Below are positions 36,728 to 45,573 of a DNA stretch of 64,000 nucleotides, piece after piece. The stretch lies in NCBI RefSeq assembly GCF_002954765.1, contig NZ_MTPW01000001.1:1439501-1503500 (forward strand), in the 5' to 3' direction. The number at the start of each line of letters is the position of its first letter. The first letter of the stretch is position 1. The notes under the pieces are model-generated. The model made no database searches and was not told where the DNA came from. It was given only the letters and a program-made list of their open reading frames with translations. The DNA comes from Nonlabens arenilitoris. Lineage in GTDB: Bacteria; Bacteroidota; Bacteroidia; Flavobacteriales; Flavobacteriaceae. A program made the position numbers and the translations under genes.

Positions 36728-38917
36728 ATGAAACATTTATCTCGCGTTGTAATTGCTATGGCATTAACCATAACCGGCCTAGCAACAGCGCAAACAACAC
36801 AAGAAGCAGACACCACAAAATCTGAAAAACTAGATGCGGTGCTTGTAAAAGCCGTACGTGTAAACGCAAAATCGCCTATTACACACAGCAACCTTACTAA
36901 AGAAGAAATTGCAAAACGTAACTTAGGACAAGACATTCCTATTCTTCTTAATTTTTTACCATCTGTAGTAACGACTACTGATGCTGGTGCAGGAATAGGT
37001 TATACAGGATTAAGAGTGCGTGGTGTGAGTTCACAATCTACTAACGTGACCATCAACGGTATCCCTTATACAGATGCAGAATCGTTAGGTACTTTTTGGG
37101 TCAATCTAGGAGACTTTTCTTCTTCTGTAGAGAGTTTACAACTACAGCGTGGAGTAGGAACTAGCACTAATGGTAGTGGTGCCTTTGGCGCAAGTATTAA
37201 TGTGTTAACTGATGCAGTATCCAAAGAATCCAGCGGTGAAATCTCTAATTCTATAGGTAGTTTTAACAGTAGAAAGCACACCGTAAAGTTCTCAACAGGT
37301 CTCATGAATGATCACTTTGAGATTGCTGGTAGATTGTCTAATATACAATCTGATGGTTATATCGACAGAGCGACCTCAGATTTAAAGTCGTATTTCTTAC
37401 AAGGTGCTTATGTAGACGATAATACCTTAATTAAAGCGGTAACCTTTGGTGGTAATAATGTTACTTATCAATCTTGGTTTGGTATTGATAGAACAACACT
37501 TAGGGAAAACAGAACCTTTAATCCAGCTGGTCAATATGAAGATGAAAATGGTGACACTCAATTTTATGATAACGAGGTAGATGATTATAGACAAGATCAC
37601 TATCAATTACACTGGAACCAGCGTTATAACAGAAACTGGTCTACTAACATAGGGTTGAACTATACTTACGGACGTGGATTCTTTGAACAGTTTAAAGAAG
37701 ATGATGACTTTTCTACTTATGGATTTGATGAACTAATAGTTGATGGACAGACCGTAAACACAACAGATTTAATACGTCGTCGCTGGTTAGATAACGACTA
37801 TTACGTCCTTAACGCGAGTGCAAATTATAAAAATAGAAATCTAGACATGATTTTCGGGACATCCATCAGTCATTATGATGGTGATCATTATGGTGAGGTG
37901 ATATGGGCAAGATTTGCAAGTCAAAGCAATATTAGAGACCGTTATTATGATGGTAATGGTAAAAAGAATGACTTCTCAGTATTTTCAAAAGCTACTTACA
38001 AGCTTAATGATAGAGTACAACTATATGGTGATTTACAAGTAAGAAATGTAAATTATTCTACGTCTGGGATCACATCAGATCTTGTAGAATTGTTAGTTGA
38101 TGAGAATTACACATTCTTTAACCCTAAAGCTGGTGTAACATATAAGTATAATGATAATAATGATTTATACCTATCGTATGCAAGAGCAAATAGAGAGCCT
38201 AATAGAAACGATTTTGAAAGTGACTCTTCTATCAGACCAGAACAGTTGAATGACTTTGAACTAGGATGGCGTCACAAAGAAGGCAACTTCTCCTTTAATG
38301 CAAACGGTTACTTAATGTTATATAATGAGCAATTAGTGTTAAGTGGTGAGTTAAATGATGTAGGTGCACCATTAAGAACTAATAGTGGTGAAAGCTATCG
38401 TTTAGGTCTAGAATTAGAAGCTGTAATACCCGTTAATAGTAAGCTTACGATTCAGCCTAATCTAGCTTTAAGCAGCAATAAGAATAAAGAAACCATAAGA
38501 TCATTTGATGGAGAGTTACAAAATCTAGGCAGTACTGATATCGCTTTTTCACCAGAAGTAGTAGCCGCAAATGCTATTGTTTTTCAACCTATAAAAAATC
38601 TACAACTTTCTTTACTTAGTAAATTTGTTGGTGAGCAGTTTATGAGTAATACTGAGGCGCAAGAATCTAAATTAGACAGCTATTTTACAAATGACATCAA
38701 TTTAATTTACACCATTAAGCCACGATCAGTATTTAAAACTATTGTGTTTACTGCGCTAGTAAATAACATCTTTGATGAGAAATATGAGTCTAACGGTTAT
38801 TACTTTACCTATGATGACGATTTCTCTAATCCAGGCACCATCACAACTGTAGAAGGTAATGGATTCTATCCTCAAGCAGGTATTAACTTCTTAACTGGAG
38901 TAACACTTACTTTTTAA
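36728..38917 (+). CDS. TonB-dependent receptor, predicted thiamine transporter
   Basis: A 729-residue receptor from ATG 36728 (MKHLSRVVIAMALTITGLATAQ signal); the in-frame ATG at 36647 is unlikely because it puts 27 polar residues before the signal. The plug (NLGQDIPILLNFLPSVVTTTD, LRVRGVSSQSTNVTINGIPYTD) and barrel are normal, and there is no CarboxypepD_reg domain. Control by a TPP riboswitch points to thiamine or a precursor as substrate, as predicted for riboswitch-linked receptors in Bacteroidota. That is inference from regulation. Confidence 0.9.
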   Translation: MKHLSRVVIAMALTITGLATAQTTQEADTTKSEKLDAVLVKAVRVNAKSPITHSNLTKEEIAKRNLGQDIPILLNFLPSVVTTTDAGAGIGYTGLRVRGVSSQSTNVTINGIPYTDAESLGTFWVNLGDFSSSVESLQLQRGVGTSTNGSGAFGASINVLTDAVSKESSGEISNSIGSFNSRKHTVKFSTGLMNDHFEIAGRLSNIQSDGYIDRATSDLKSYFLQGAYVDDNTLIKAVTFGGNNVTYQSWFGIDRTTLRENRTFNPAGQYEDENGDTQFYDNEVDDYRQDHYQLHWNQRYNRNWSTNIGLNYTYGRGFFEQFKEDDDFSTYGFDELIVDGQTVNTTDLIRRRWLDNDYYVLNASANYKNRNLDMIFGTSISHYDGDHYGEVIWARFASQSNIRDRYYDGNGKKNDFSVFSKATYKLNDRVQLYGDLQVRNVNYSTSGITSDLVELLVDENYTFFNPKAGVTYKYNDNNDLYLSYARANREPNRNDFESDSSIRPEQLNDFELGWRHKEGNFSFNANGYLMLYNEQLVLSGELNDVGAPLRTNSGESYRLGLELEAVIPVNSKLTIQPNLALSSNKNKETIRSFDGELQNLGSTDIAFSPEVVAANAIVFQPIKNLQLSLLSKFVGEQFMSNTEAQESKLDSYFTNDINLIYTIKPRSVFKTIVFTALVNNIFDEKYESNGYYFTYDDDFSNPGTITTVEGNGFYPQAGINFLTGVTLTF

Positions 38918-38937
38918 AAAGTAGAATAAAATTTATT

Positions 38938-38991
38938 AAGGTTCTAATCTAGATGTGATTTTAAATATCACGCTAGGTTAGAGCCTTTTTT
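38938..38991. terminator. bidirectional intrinsic terminator
   Basis: A long stem AAGGTTCTAATCTAG / CTAGGTTAGAGCCTT (with G-U pairs) ends in a T run, between convergent genes. Confidence 0.8.
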
Positions 38992-39418
38992 AATTAAAGA
39001 CTCTAATAATATTACCACTACGTTCTACACGATAAGCTTTTAAACCATATTGTCCGCCACCTTGTGTAGGCTGGCCATTAAAGATACTGTACTCATTATT
39101 ATCATCTGTACACGGGCAAGATGCCGTGATGCCAGAAACCGTCATTTTAGAGCACTCATTAGGCGAGTGATTAGGGTCACTCAATTCATATGCAAAGTAT
39201 TGAGAATTTCCAGGATGATATATGACAAAACCACGCAAACCACCACTATTAACCACTACAAAATTACCAGGAAAGTTTAAAGCACCATATTGTGGTAAAT
39301 TAGTATTCAATTCTACCTGAAAGGCAAGATTAACAAGAAATGGATTGTTGCGAGCGTCATCATCACTCGCACACGACAATGCGATAAACAGCACACTTAT
39401 AATAAACGCTTTACGCAT
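38990..39418 (-). CDS. Rieske-like lipoprotein without full Fe-S ligands
   Basis: The 142-residue lipoprotein (FIALSC) resembles flavobacterial Rieske-fold proteins in FVVVNSGGLRGFVIYHPG, NECSKMTVSGITASCPCTDD and SIFNGQPTQGGGQYGLKAYRVE. A functional Rieske site needs CxH and CxxH. Here one pair reads CPC and the other HSPNEC, so a [2Fe-2S] cluster is doubtful; the cysteines may form disulfides. Its own -10 element is just upstream. Confidence 0.7.
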   Translation of the reverse strand: MRKAFIISVLFIALSCASDDDARNNPFLVNLAFQVELNTNLPQYGALNFPGNFVVVNSGGLRGFVIYHPGNSQYFAYELSDPNHSPNECSKMTVSGITASCPCTDDNNEYSIFNGQPTQGGGQYGLKAYRVERSGNIIRVFN

Positions 39419-39441
39419 AATTTAGTTTCTTTTAAAGACTT

Positions 39442-39449
39442 CAAATGTA
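39442..39449 (-). promoter_or_regulatory. -10 element of the Rieske-like gene
   Basis: TACATTTG on the minus strand matches TAnnTTTG, 24 bases before the start codon. Confidence 0.55.
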
Positions 39450-39471
39450 TAACGATGATATTGATATTTAG

Positions 39472-39510
39472 TATATTTGTTTTTGAAATCCCGCAGCAAT
39501 GATGGGATTT
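39472..39510 (+). promoter_or_regulatory. greA leader: -10 element followed by a hairpin
   Basis: TATATTTG (39472-39479) matches TAnnTTTG. The transcript would then run at once into AAATCCC (39486-39492) / GGGATTT (39504-39510) followed by a U-rich tract, a possible attenuator before greA at 39618. Confidence 0.45.
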
Positions 39511-39562
39511 TGTTATTTATATTCTTGAGAGCTGATAATGTTGAAGTGCTTTTGAGTATATC

Positions 39563-39576
39563 GCTATTGCGAAAGC
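39563..39576. repeat. degenerate palindrome copy GCTATTGCGAAAGC
   Basis: Two mismatches from the dispersed palindrome; the right arm is intact. It lies in the greA leader. Confidence 0.6.
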
Positions 39577-39617
39577 TGACTAAAAACAGCCTCGCAATTC
39601 ACTAAAAATGAACAACT

Positions 39618-40094
39618 ATGAGTAACATATCGTACTATACAGAAGAAGGATTTAAAAAATTAAAAGATGAGCTGAAGCAGCTTAAAGACATAGAGCGTCC
39701 TAAAGCGTCACAGGCCATCGCCGAAGCAAGAGATAAAGGTGATTTAAGTGAAAATGCAGAATATGATGCTGCCAAAGAAGCTCAAGGAATGCTAGAAATG
39801 CGTATTTCTAAACTGGAAGCTGTCGTGGCAAATGCACGTATTATTGATGAGAGTGATCTAGATATGTCTAAGGCGTTAATCCACAGTAATGTGAAGATTA
39901 AAAACTTGAACAACAACATGGTGATGAACTATAAACTCGTTGCCCAAAGTGAATCTGACTTGTCAAAAGGTCACATCTCAGTAGATTCTCCTATAGGTAA
40001 AGCTTTACTAGGTAAAGAAGTAGGTGAAGTTGCGGAGGCTGTTGTACCTGTAGGAACAATTAAGTTAGAAATTTTAGAAATCTCTAGAGGATAG
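39618..40094 (+). CDS. greA: transcription elongation factor GreA
   Basis: GreA rescues backtracked RNA polymerase by stimulating transcript cleavage. The 158-residue protein has the coiled coil with IAEARDKGDLSENAEYDAAKE (acidic tip DLSENAEYD) and the C-terminal FKBP-like domain ending SPIGKALLGKEVGE. A HIT-family gene follows after 2 bases. Confidence 0.96.
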   Translation: MSNISYYTEEGFKKLKDELKQLKDIERPKASQAIAEARDKGDLSENAEYDAAKEAQGMLEMRISKLEAVVANARIIDESDLDMSKALIHSNVKIKNLNNNMVMNYKLVAQSESDLSKGHISVDSPIGKALLGKEVGEVAEAVVPVGTIKLEILEISRG

Positions 40095-40096
40095 TT

Positions 40097-40489
40097 ATGA
40101 GCATATTCACAAAAATTATTAACGGTGAGATTCCATGCTATAAAGTTGCAGAAAACGACGACTTTATCGCATTTCTAGATATCAATCCTAATGCACCTGG
40201 TCACACACTATGTGTGCCCAAAAAAGAAGTCAATAAAATATTTGACCTAGATAGTGAGACTTACTTTGACTTAATGGATTTCTCTAGAGAAGTAGCACTT
40301 GCGTTGAGAGAAGAAGTGACTTGCCAGCGTATAGGTATGAGCGTGATAGGACTAGAAGTTCCTCATGTACACGTTCATTTAATACCACTAAGGGATATGG
40401 AAGACATGCGATTTGTAAATAAAGTATCACTATCTGATGAAGAAATGCAAGACATCGCTACGAGAGTTAAGGCGCGATTTGATTCCTAA
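40097..40489 (+). CDS. HIT family nucleotide hydrolase
   Basis: A 130-residue histidine-triad protein (HINT-like): IFTKIINGEIPCYKVAEND, then the triad GLEVPHVHVHLIPL. Members hydrolyse nucleoside phosphoramidates or similar compounds. The start is 2 bases after the greA stop, so the two are co-transcribed. Confidence 0.95.
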   Translation: MSIFTKIINGEIPCYKVAENDDFIAFLDINPNAPGHTLCVPKKEVNKIFDLDSETYFDLMDFSREVALALREEVTCQRIGMSVIGLEVPHVHVHLIPLRDMEDMRFVNKVSLSDEEMQDIATRVKARFDS

Positions 40490-40591
40490 TTAAAAATTCT
40501 GCCTCACAAACCCTAAGACCTTTAAGGTTGTGTTCAATAACACCATAAGATTTAATGATATCATTAACAGGTAGATTAACGAGATAGGTTT

Positions 40592-40599
40592 TACCTTTG
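40592..40599 (+). promoter_or_regulatory. -10 element of the bacilliredoxin gene
   Basis: TACCTTTG matches TAnnTTTG, 15 bases before ATG 40615. Confidence 0.6.
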
Positions 40600-40614
40600 T
40601 AAAAAATTAATAAT

Positions 40615-41025
40615 ATGTACCCAGCAGAATTAGTTCAACCGATGCGTGATGATTTAGGAAACGCAGGATTTGAACACTTATATACCGCAGACGCTGTAAA
40701 TAGCGCAATTAATAAAGAAGGAACAACACTAGTAGTAGTAAATTCAGTATGTGGATGTGCTGCTGCAAACGCACGTCCTGGAGCAAAAATGTCTTTAGAA
40801 AACGCAAAAAAACCAGACCATATCGTGACGGTATTTGCAGGTGTAGATCGTGAGGCAGTAGATGCAGCAAGAGCAGCGATGATTCCTTTCCCACCTAGTT
40901 CACCTAGTATGGCATTATTCAAAAATGGTGAGTTAGTACACATGCTAGAGCGTCACCACATTGAAGGTCGTCCAGCAGAGATGATTGCAGAGAATCTTAA
41001 AGAAGCTTACAACGAGAATTGCTAG
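40615..41025 (+). CDS. BrxA/BrxB family bacilliredoxin
   Basis: A 136-residue thioredoxin-fold protein of the YphP/YqiW family (old DUF1094), with the active site CGCAAANARPG. In Bacillus these proteins remove bacillithiol from protein thiols. Flavobacteria may use the same thiol or another; I see no bacillithiol genes here. It is monocistronic with its own promoter and terminator. Confidence 0.93.
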   Translation: MYPAELVQPMRDDLGNAGFEHLYTADAVNSAINKEGTTLVVVNSVCGCAAANARPGAKMSLENAKKPDHIVTVFAGVDREAVDAARAAMIPFPPSSPSMALFKNGELVHMLERHHIEGRPAEMIAENLKEAYNENC

Positions 41026-41047
41026 TACATTTCTAGTTTAAAAATTA

Positions 41048-41083
41048 TTAAAAAGGTTGTGTAGATTTACACAACCTTTTTTG
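41048..41083 (+). terminator. intrinsic terminator after the bacilliredoxin gene
   Basis: AAAAAGGTTGTGTA and TACACAACCTTTTT pair perfectly with a short loop, followed by T's. Confidence 0.9.
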
Positions 41084-41161
41084 TTTTTAAATAATTAATT
41101 CTTTTACTATGCACGCATATCAATTGATTCAAACATCGATGGATATGCACAGTTTGCATTA

Positions 41162-41169
41162 TATATTTG
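41162..41169 (+). promoter_or_regulatory. -10 element of the acyltransferase gene
   Basis: TATATTTG matches TAnnTTTG and ends 4 bases before ATG 41174, so a leaderless mRNA is likely. Confidence 0.55.
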
Positions 41170-41173
41170 TGCC

Positions 41174-41923
41174 ATGCAAAAAATTATCTCGTATCCCTTA
41201 ACGATACTACATTTCATACTCTTTTTTTTGATGCTGGTGATATTCCATCCTATCCAGTTGATATGTCATAAAATTTGGGGTTATGATGCCCATAGAAAAA
41301 GCGTTGCCATTTTAAATTGGTTTTTAATGCAAACCCAGCTGCCGCTTTTCAACACCTTTGATTTTAAGTTTAAAGAAGAATTGCCGGTAGGGCCATCATA
41401 TATATTTGTGAGTAATCACCAGAGCATGTTTGACATACCACCATTGATTTATCACTTGCGTCACTATCATGCAAAGTTTATTGCAAAAAAAGAACTCGCA
41501 AAAGGAATCCCTAGTATATCTCTCAACCTGCGCATAGGTGAGAACTGTGCCATTGATCGCAAGGATGCAAGACAATCTATTGCGGCTTTAATCAAATTTG
41601 CAAAAAACGTCTTTGAGAAGAAACGTAGCGTCGTGATTTTTGCCGAAGGTTCTAGAAGCCGCACAGGTGTACCTAAGCCCTTTAAAACAAAAGGTTTATT
41701 GACCCTTTTCAAATATATACCTGATGCTATCGTTGTACCAGTAACGGTAAACAACTCGTGGAAAGTGGATCGATATGGTAAATTTCCATACGGTATCGGT
41801 AATAAGATTTCTGTATTAGTGCATGAACCTATCCCTATCGCTGGACGTAATGGAGAAGAAATTATAGCACAGGCAGAATCTGTGGTGCATGGCGCGGTTA
41901 CCAGCACAGCAATAGATTCATAA
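41174..41923 (+). CDS. 1-acyl-sn-glycerol-3-phosphate acyltransferase (PlsC-like)
   Basis: The 249-residue membrane-bound acyltransferase has an N-terminal hydrophobic helix (YPLTILHFILFFLMLVIF), the catalytic HX4D in SNHQSMFDIP, the block FAEGSRSRTG and the block VVPVTVNNSWK. It adds a fatty acid to lysophosphatidic acid in phospholipid synthesis. An acyl-ACP desaturase follows 100 bases later, so the two may belong together in lipid making. Confidence 0.92.
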   Translation: MQKIISYPLTILHFILFFLMLVIFHPIQLICHKIWGYDAHRKSVAILNWFLMQTQLPLFNTFDFKFKEELPVGPSYIFVSNHQSMFDIPPLIYHLRHYHAKFIAKKELAKGIPSISLNLRIGENCAIDRKDARQSIAALIKFAKNVFEKKRSVVIFAEGSRSRTGVPKPFKTKGLLTLFKYIPDAIVVPVTVNNSWKVDRYGKFPYGIGNKISVLVHEPIPIAGRNGEEIIAQAESVVHGAVTSTAIDS

Positions 41924-41964
41924 GGGAAGATATGCTGTAAATAACTGATTATTATTGTAATTAC

Positions 41965-41978
41965 GCTTCTGCGAAAGC
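41965..41978. repeat. degenerate palindrome copy GCTTCTGCGAAAGC
   Basis: Two mismatches (left arm) from the dispersed palindrome, in the gap between the acyltransferase and desaturase genes. Confidence 0.6.
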
Positions 41979-42024
41979 GAACTAAACATTAAAACGCGTA
42001 CTTTTAAAGTCTATTAAAAAATAT

Positions 42025-43029
42025 ATGAATATCAAGCCCCTTAAAAATATACGCATCGAGGTGATGCAATCGCTAGAGAGCAAGGTTCAATCTTTCATGG
42101 ATGAATACTTAATCCCTATCGATAAGATATGGCAGCCTACTGATTTTTTGCCTAATTCGCAAGAAGATACTTTCTTTGATGAGGTGACAGAATTAAGAGA
42201 GCTGGCAAAAGAACTACCTTATGATTTTTGGGTAGCCTTAGTAGGAGATACCATTACTGAAGAAGCATTACCTACCTATGAGTCCTGGCTTATGGATGTA
42301 GAAGGTATTAATCAAGTAGAAGGAAAAGGTAATATATGGTCTAAATGGGTGCGCCAGTGGACTGGTGAAGAGAACCGCCATGGTGACGTGTTGAACAAGT
42401 ATCTTTACCTATCTGGTCGTGTGGACATGCGCGAGATAGAGATTACTACACAACATTTGATTGCAGACGGTTTTGATATAGGAACAGATCGCGATCCATA
42501 TAAAAACTTTATCTATACGAGTTTTCAAGAACTAGCCACATACATATCGCACAATCGAGTTGCAAAACTTGCGCGTGGTTATGGAAATAGTGCGCTATCT
42601 AAAATGTGTCGTATGATATCTGGTGATGAAATGCGCCATCATAAGGCATACAGCATGTTTGTTACAGAAATTTTTAAGGTAGACCCTAATAATATGATGG
42701 TTGCTTTTAAAGATATGATGGTTAATAAAATAGTGATGCCAGCCATGTTTTTAAGAGAAGCAGGACAATCTATGGGATCTGCTTTTGAAGATTTTTCAAA
42801 TAGTGCACAGCGTATAGGTGTATATACCGCACAAGATTATATCGATATCATGCAAAAACTTATTGATATGTGGGATATAGCAAATATGAAAGGATTGAGT
42901 GAAGAGGCAGAGAAAGCACGTGATTACTTGATGAAACTTCCTGCACGTATGGAACGTATCTCACAACGTATAAAAATCCCGCAAGAGATAACTCGTTTTT
43001 CATGGGTAAATCCAGCCATGACTACATAA
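42025..43029 (+). CDS. acyl-ACP desaturase (ferritin-like)
   Basis: The 334-residue soluble desaturase has two di-iron motifs of the E-x-x-H kind: TGEENRHGD and SGDEMRHHKA. It introduces a double bond in fatty acyl-ACP with O2 and ferredoxin, as in plant stearoyl-ACP desaturase. It probably sets membrane fluidity. It follows the plsC-like gene and is ended by a terminator. Confidence 0.93.
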   Translation: MNIKPLKNIRIEVMQSLESKVQSFMDEYLIPIDKIWQPTDFLPNSQEDTFFDEVTELRELAKELPYDFWVALVGDTITEEALPTYESWLMDVEGINQVEGKGNIWSKWVRQWTGEENRHGDVLNKYLYLSGRVDMREIEITTQHLIADGFDIGTDRDPYKNFIYTSFQELATYISHNRVAKLARGYGNSALSKMCRMISGDEMRHHKAYSMFVTEIFKVDPNNMMVAFKDMMVNKIVMPAMFLREAGQSMGSAFEDFSNSAQRIGVYTAQDYIDIMQKLIDMWDIANMKGLSEEAEKARDYLMKLPARMERISQRIKIPQEITRFSWVNPAMTT

Positions 43030-43048
43030 TATAATGATTATTATAGTA

Positions 43049-43082
43049 TAAAAATCCCTAGATCTTTTCTAGGGATTTTTTG
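43049..43082 (+). terminator. intrinsic terminator after the desaturase gene
   Basis: AAAAATCCCTAGA and CTAGGGATTTTT pair around TCTTTT and are followed by T's. Confidence 0.9.
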
Positions 43083-43162
43083 TTTAGATTAAATTGAAGT
43101 TCTTCGGCTTGATTATTGATTGCTCATTACAATGTCTTATTAAGTTATTACATTTACGATTC

Positions 43163-44620
43163 ATGAAAATCTACCAAAACAGTCTGCGCAATCGCATTTT
43201 TATAGCGATGATTTTATTGACACTTATCTCCAGTCTACTTATTGCTGGAATGTCCATATATCAATCTAGAGAACAGGCTAAAGATTACCATTCAAAAAGA
43301 TTACAACGTAAAGAGCAAGCTATTAAGGAACAAATAGCCTATGAACTGCGCAAGACAGACTTTGAGGTGGTGACAGAAAATCTTCAATTTATTTTTAGAG
43401 AAGAGATTTATGGGATCAGTGATATTCATGGTATGCCTGTAAATATGTATGATTTACAAGGACGCTTAATTAAGACTTCAAAACCTAAACTTAAAGCCGA
43501 TAGTCTAGAACTACAAATCAATCATATCATATTAGAAGGTCTTAAAGCCTCAGACACTAGACGTTATGTCATTGAATTTGAAGAAGATGGGAAGAAGTAT
43601 TTATCTAGTTACTCTTATCTTACTGATAATCAATTTAAAAACATAGCAATTCTTAACTTGCCTTATCTTGAGAATGATGATTTTATGAATTATGAGCTCA
43701 AGGAATTTCTGACTAGGCTTTCTGGGATTTATGTATTGATGTTCTTGTCTTCTATCTTTTTGGCTTACTTTCTTTCTAAGTACATTACTAAATCTATAAG
43801 CCGTATCAGCGATCGATTTAAAGAGATTAATATCGCACAACGCAATGATAAGATTGTTATAGATGAGTCTGATGCTGGTGAGTTAAAGGCACTGGTAATG
43901 TCCTATAATAATATGGTGGATCAACTAGAGGAAAGTGCTGTTAAATTAGCTACTAGCGAGCGTGAGCAAGCCTGGCGTGAAATGGCAAAACAGGTCGCGC
44001 ACGAGATTAAAAATCCGTTGACGCCCATGCGATTAACGGTACAAAGTTTTCAACGTCGTTTTGATCCGTCAGATCCAGATTCACGAGAAAAGCTCAAAGA
44101 GTATAGTAATTCACTTATTGAGCAAATCGATGTGATGAGTAATATTGCTAGCGCATTTTCTACTTATGCGACCATGCCAGCACAAAAAAGTGAGGAGACA
44201 GACGTACCTATGGTAACGCAACTTGCACTAGATATTTTTAATGAATCTTATATCACTTATGAAGAAGATGCGGCTTCATTGTTTGCCATTTTTGACCGTA
44301 CACAACTTATACGAGTGGTTACTAATCTAATAAAGAATGCCATACAGGCATTAGATACCGATAGGTCTCCAGAGATCAAAGTATCTGTTACGCATGATGA
44401 ATACAACGTTTATTTGAAAGTAAAGGACAATGGGACTGGTGTTCATGAAGATCATCAAACTAAAATATTTGAGCCTAAGTTTACTACAAAAAACAGTGGT
44501 ATGGGATTGGGTCTGGCGATGGTTAAGCAAATCGTAGAGAATTTTAAGGGTACGATTACCATGACTACTCAGGTAAATGTAGGGACCGAATTTACGGTTC
44601 AAATACCTAGATCTCGATAG
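43163..44620 (+). CDS. membrane sensor histidine kinase, NtrY-like
   Basis: From ATG 43163 the protein is 485 residues. TM1 is at about 11-31, then an extracytoplasmic domain, TM2 near 190-210, a HAMP-like linker, HisKA with VAHEIKNPLTPMRL (His about 280), and HATPase with NLIKNAIQAL, DNGTGV and MGLGLAMVKQI. The frame extends to 43094 upstream, but the desaturase terminator is near and that ATG gives a poor N terminus. No response regulator is next to it. Confidence 0.92.
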   Translation: MKIYQNSLRNRIFIAMILLTLISSLLIAGMSIYQSREQAKDYHSKRLQRKEQAIKEQIAYELRKTDFEVVTENLQFIFREEIYGISDIHGMPVNMYDLQGRLIKTSKPKLKADSLELQINHIILEGLKASDTRRYVIEFEEDGKKYLSSYSYLTDNQFKNIAILNLPYLENDDFMNYELKEFLTRLSGIYVLMFLSSIFLAYFLSKYITKSISRISDRFKEINIAQRNDKIVIDESDAGELKALVMSYNNMVDQLEESAVKLATSEREQAWREMAKQVAHEIKNPLTPMRLTVQSFQRRFDPSDPDSREKLKEYSNSLIEQIDVMSNIASAFSTYATMPAQKSEETDVPMVTQLALDIFNESYITYEEDAASLFAIFDRTQLIRVVTNLIKNAIQALDTDRSPEIKVSVTHDEYNVYLKVKDNGTGVHEDHQTKIFEPKFTTKNSGMGLGLAMVKQIVENFKGTITMTTQVNVGTEFTVQIPRSR

Positions 44621-44624
44621 ATCC

Positions 44625-44638
44625 GCTTTCGCGAAAGC
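44625..44638. repeat. dispersed palindrome GCTTTCGCGAAAGC
   Basis: Exact copy, 4 bases after the stop codon of the histidine kinase gene. Confidence 0.95.
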
Positions 44639-44729
44639 AATACTAGAACATCTTATCATATTTTTAAAGATTCAAATTCTTGCTATAAGGTTGTTATGTC
44701 TATTTTTACATCAGTAAAAAACAAAGATC

Positions 44730-45497
44730 ATGAACAACATTCTAGTTACTACCGAAGATAAAATCACTACTATAACTATTAATAGACCTAGTAAGCTTAA
44801 TGCATTAAATAAAGAAACCATTGCAGAATTAAGTGAGGCTATAGATAGTGCGGAAGATGATGAAAACACAAGAGTTATCATTTTAACCGGTAGTGGAGAA
44901 AAAGCTTTTGTCGCTGGTGCAGATATTGCAGAGTTTGCAGATTTCTCTCCAGAACAAGGTAAAGAGCTTGCGGCGCATGGACAAGAAATTCTTTTTAATA
45001 AAGTTGAGAATTGTTCTAAGCCAGTTATTGCTGCTGTAAATGGATTTGCTTTAGGTGGCGGACTTGAACTTGCAATGTCTGCTCATTTTAGAATTGCTAG
45101 TGATAATGCAAGAGTAGGATTACCTGAGGTTTCCTTAGGTGTTATACCAGGTTATGGTGGTACACAGCGTTTACCACAATTAGTAGGTAAAGGACGTGCA
45201 ATGGAAATGATTATGACTGCAGGTATGATTGATGCTGCGACTGCGCACTCTTATGGATTAGTAAACCACGTTGTGACACAAGAAGAGTTGATTTCTACTT
45301 GTGAGAAAATCGCTGGAAAAATAATGAGAAACAGTCCTGTAGCAATAGGTGCTGCAATTGATGCTGTAAATGCTGGTTATATAGATGGAGTAGATGGTTA
45401 TCAGGCAGAGATTGATTGCTTTGGAGCATCTTTTGGTACAGACGACTTTAAAGAAGGAACGACTGCGTTTTTAGAGAAGAGAAAAGCTGAGTTTTAG
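44730..45497 (+). CDS. enoyl-CoA hydratase/isomerase (crotonase)
   Basis: The 255-residue crotonase has the oxyanion segment AGADIAEFA and both catalytic glutamates (GFALGGGLELAM and LPEVSLGVIPGYGGTQRLP), so it should hydrate enoyl-CoA. The pathway may be beta-oxidation or amino-acid breakdown; no other gene of either is nearby. It is monocistronic. Confidence 0.94.
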   Translation: MNNILVTTEDKITTITINRPSKLNALNKETIAELSEAIDSAEDDENTRVIILTGSGEKAFVAGADIAEFADFSPEQGKELAAHGQEILFNKVENCSKPVIAAVNGFALGGGLELAMSAHFRIASDNARVGLPEVSLGVIPGYGGTQRLPQLVGKGRAMEMIMTAGMIDAATAHSYGLVNHVVTQEELISTCEKIAGKIMRNSPVAIGAAIDAVNAGYIDGVDGYQAEIDCFGASFGTDDFKEGTTAFLEKRKAEF

Positions 45498-45514
45498 AAA
45501 TAAAACTTTTAAAA

Positions 45515-45553
45515 ATGAAAAAAGGGCAGATTTATTTCCGCCCTTTTTTCATT
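45515..45553. terminator. bidirectional intrinsic terminator
   Basis: ATGAAAAAAGGGC and GCCCTTTTTTCAT form a stem with a 13-nt loop. It lies between the convergent crotonase gene and metal-ABC operon. Confidence 0.88.
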
Positions 45554-45573
45554 TAATTCTTTAAAATTTGAAT

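Noticed and set aside
41467..41907. 146-codon minus-strand frame over the acyltransferase
   Set aside because: Lies wholly within plsC-like coding sequence; composition is that of an antisense frame.
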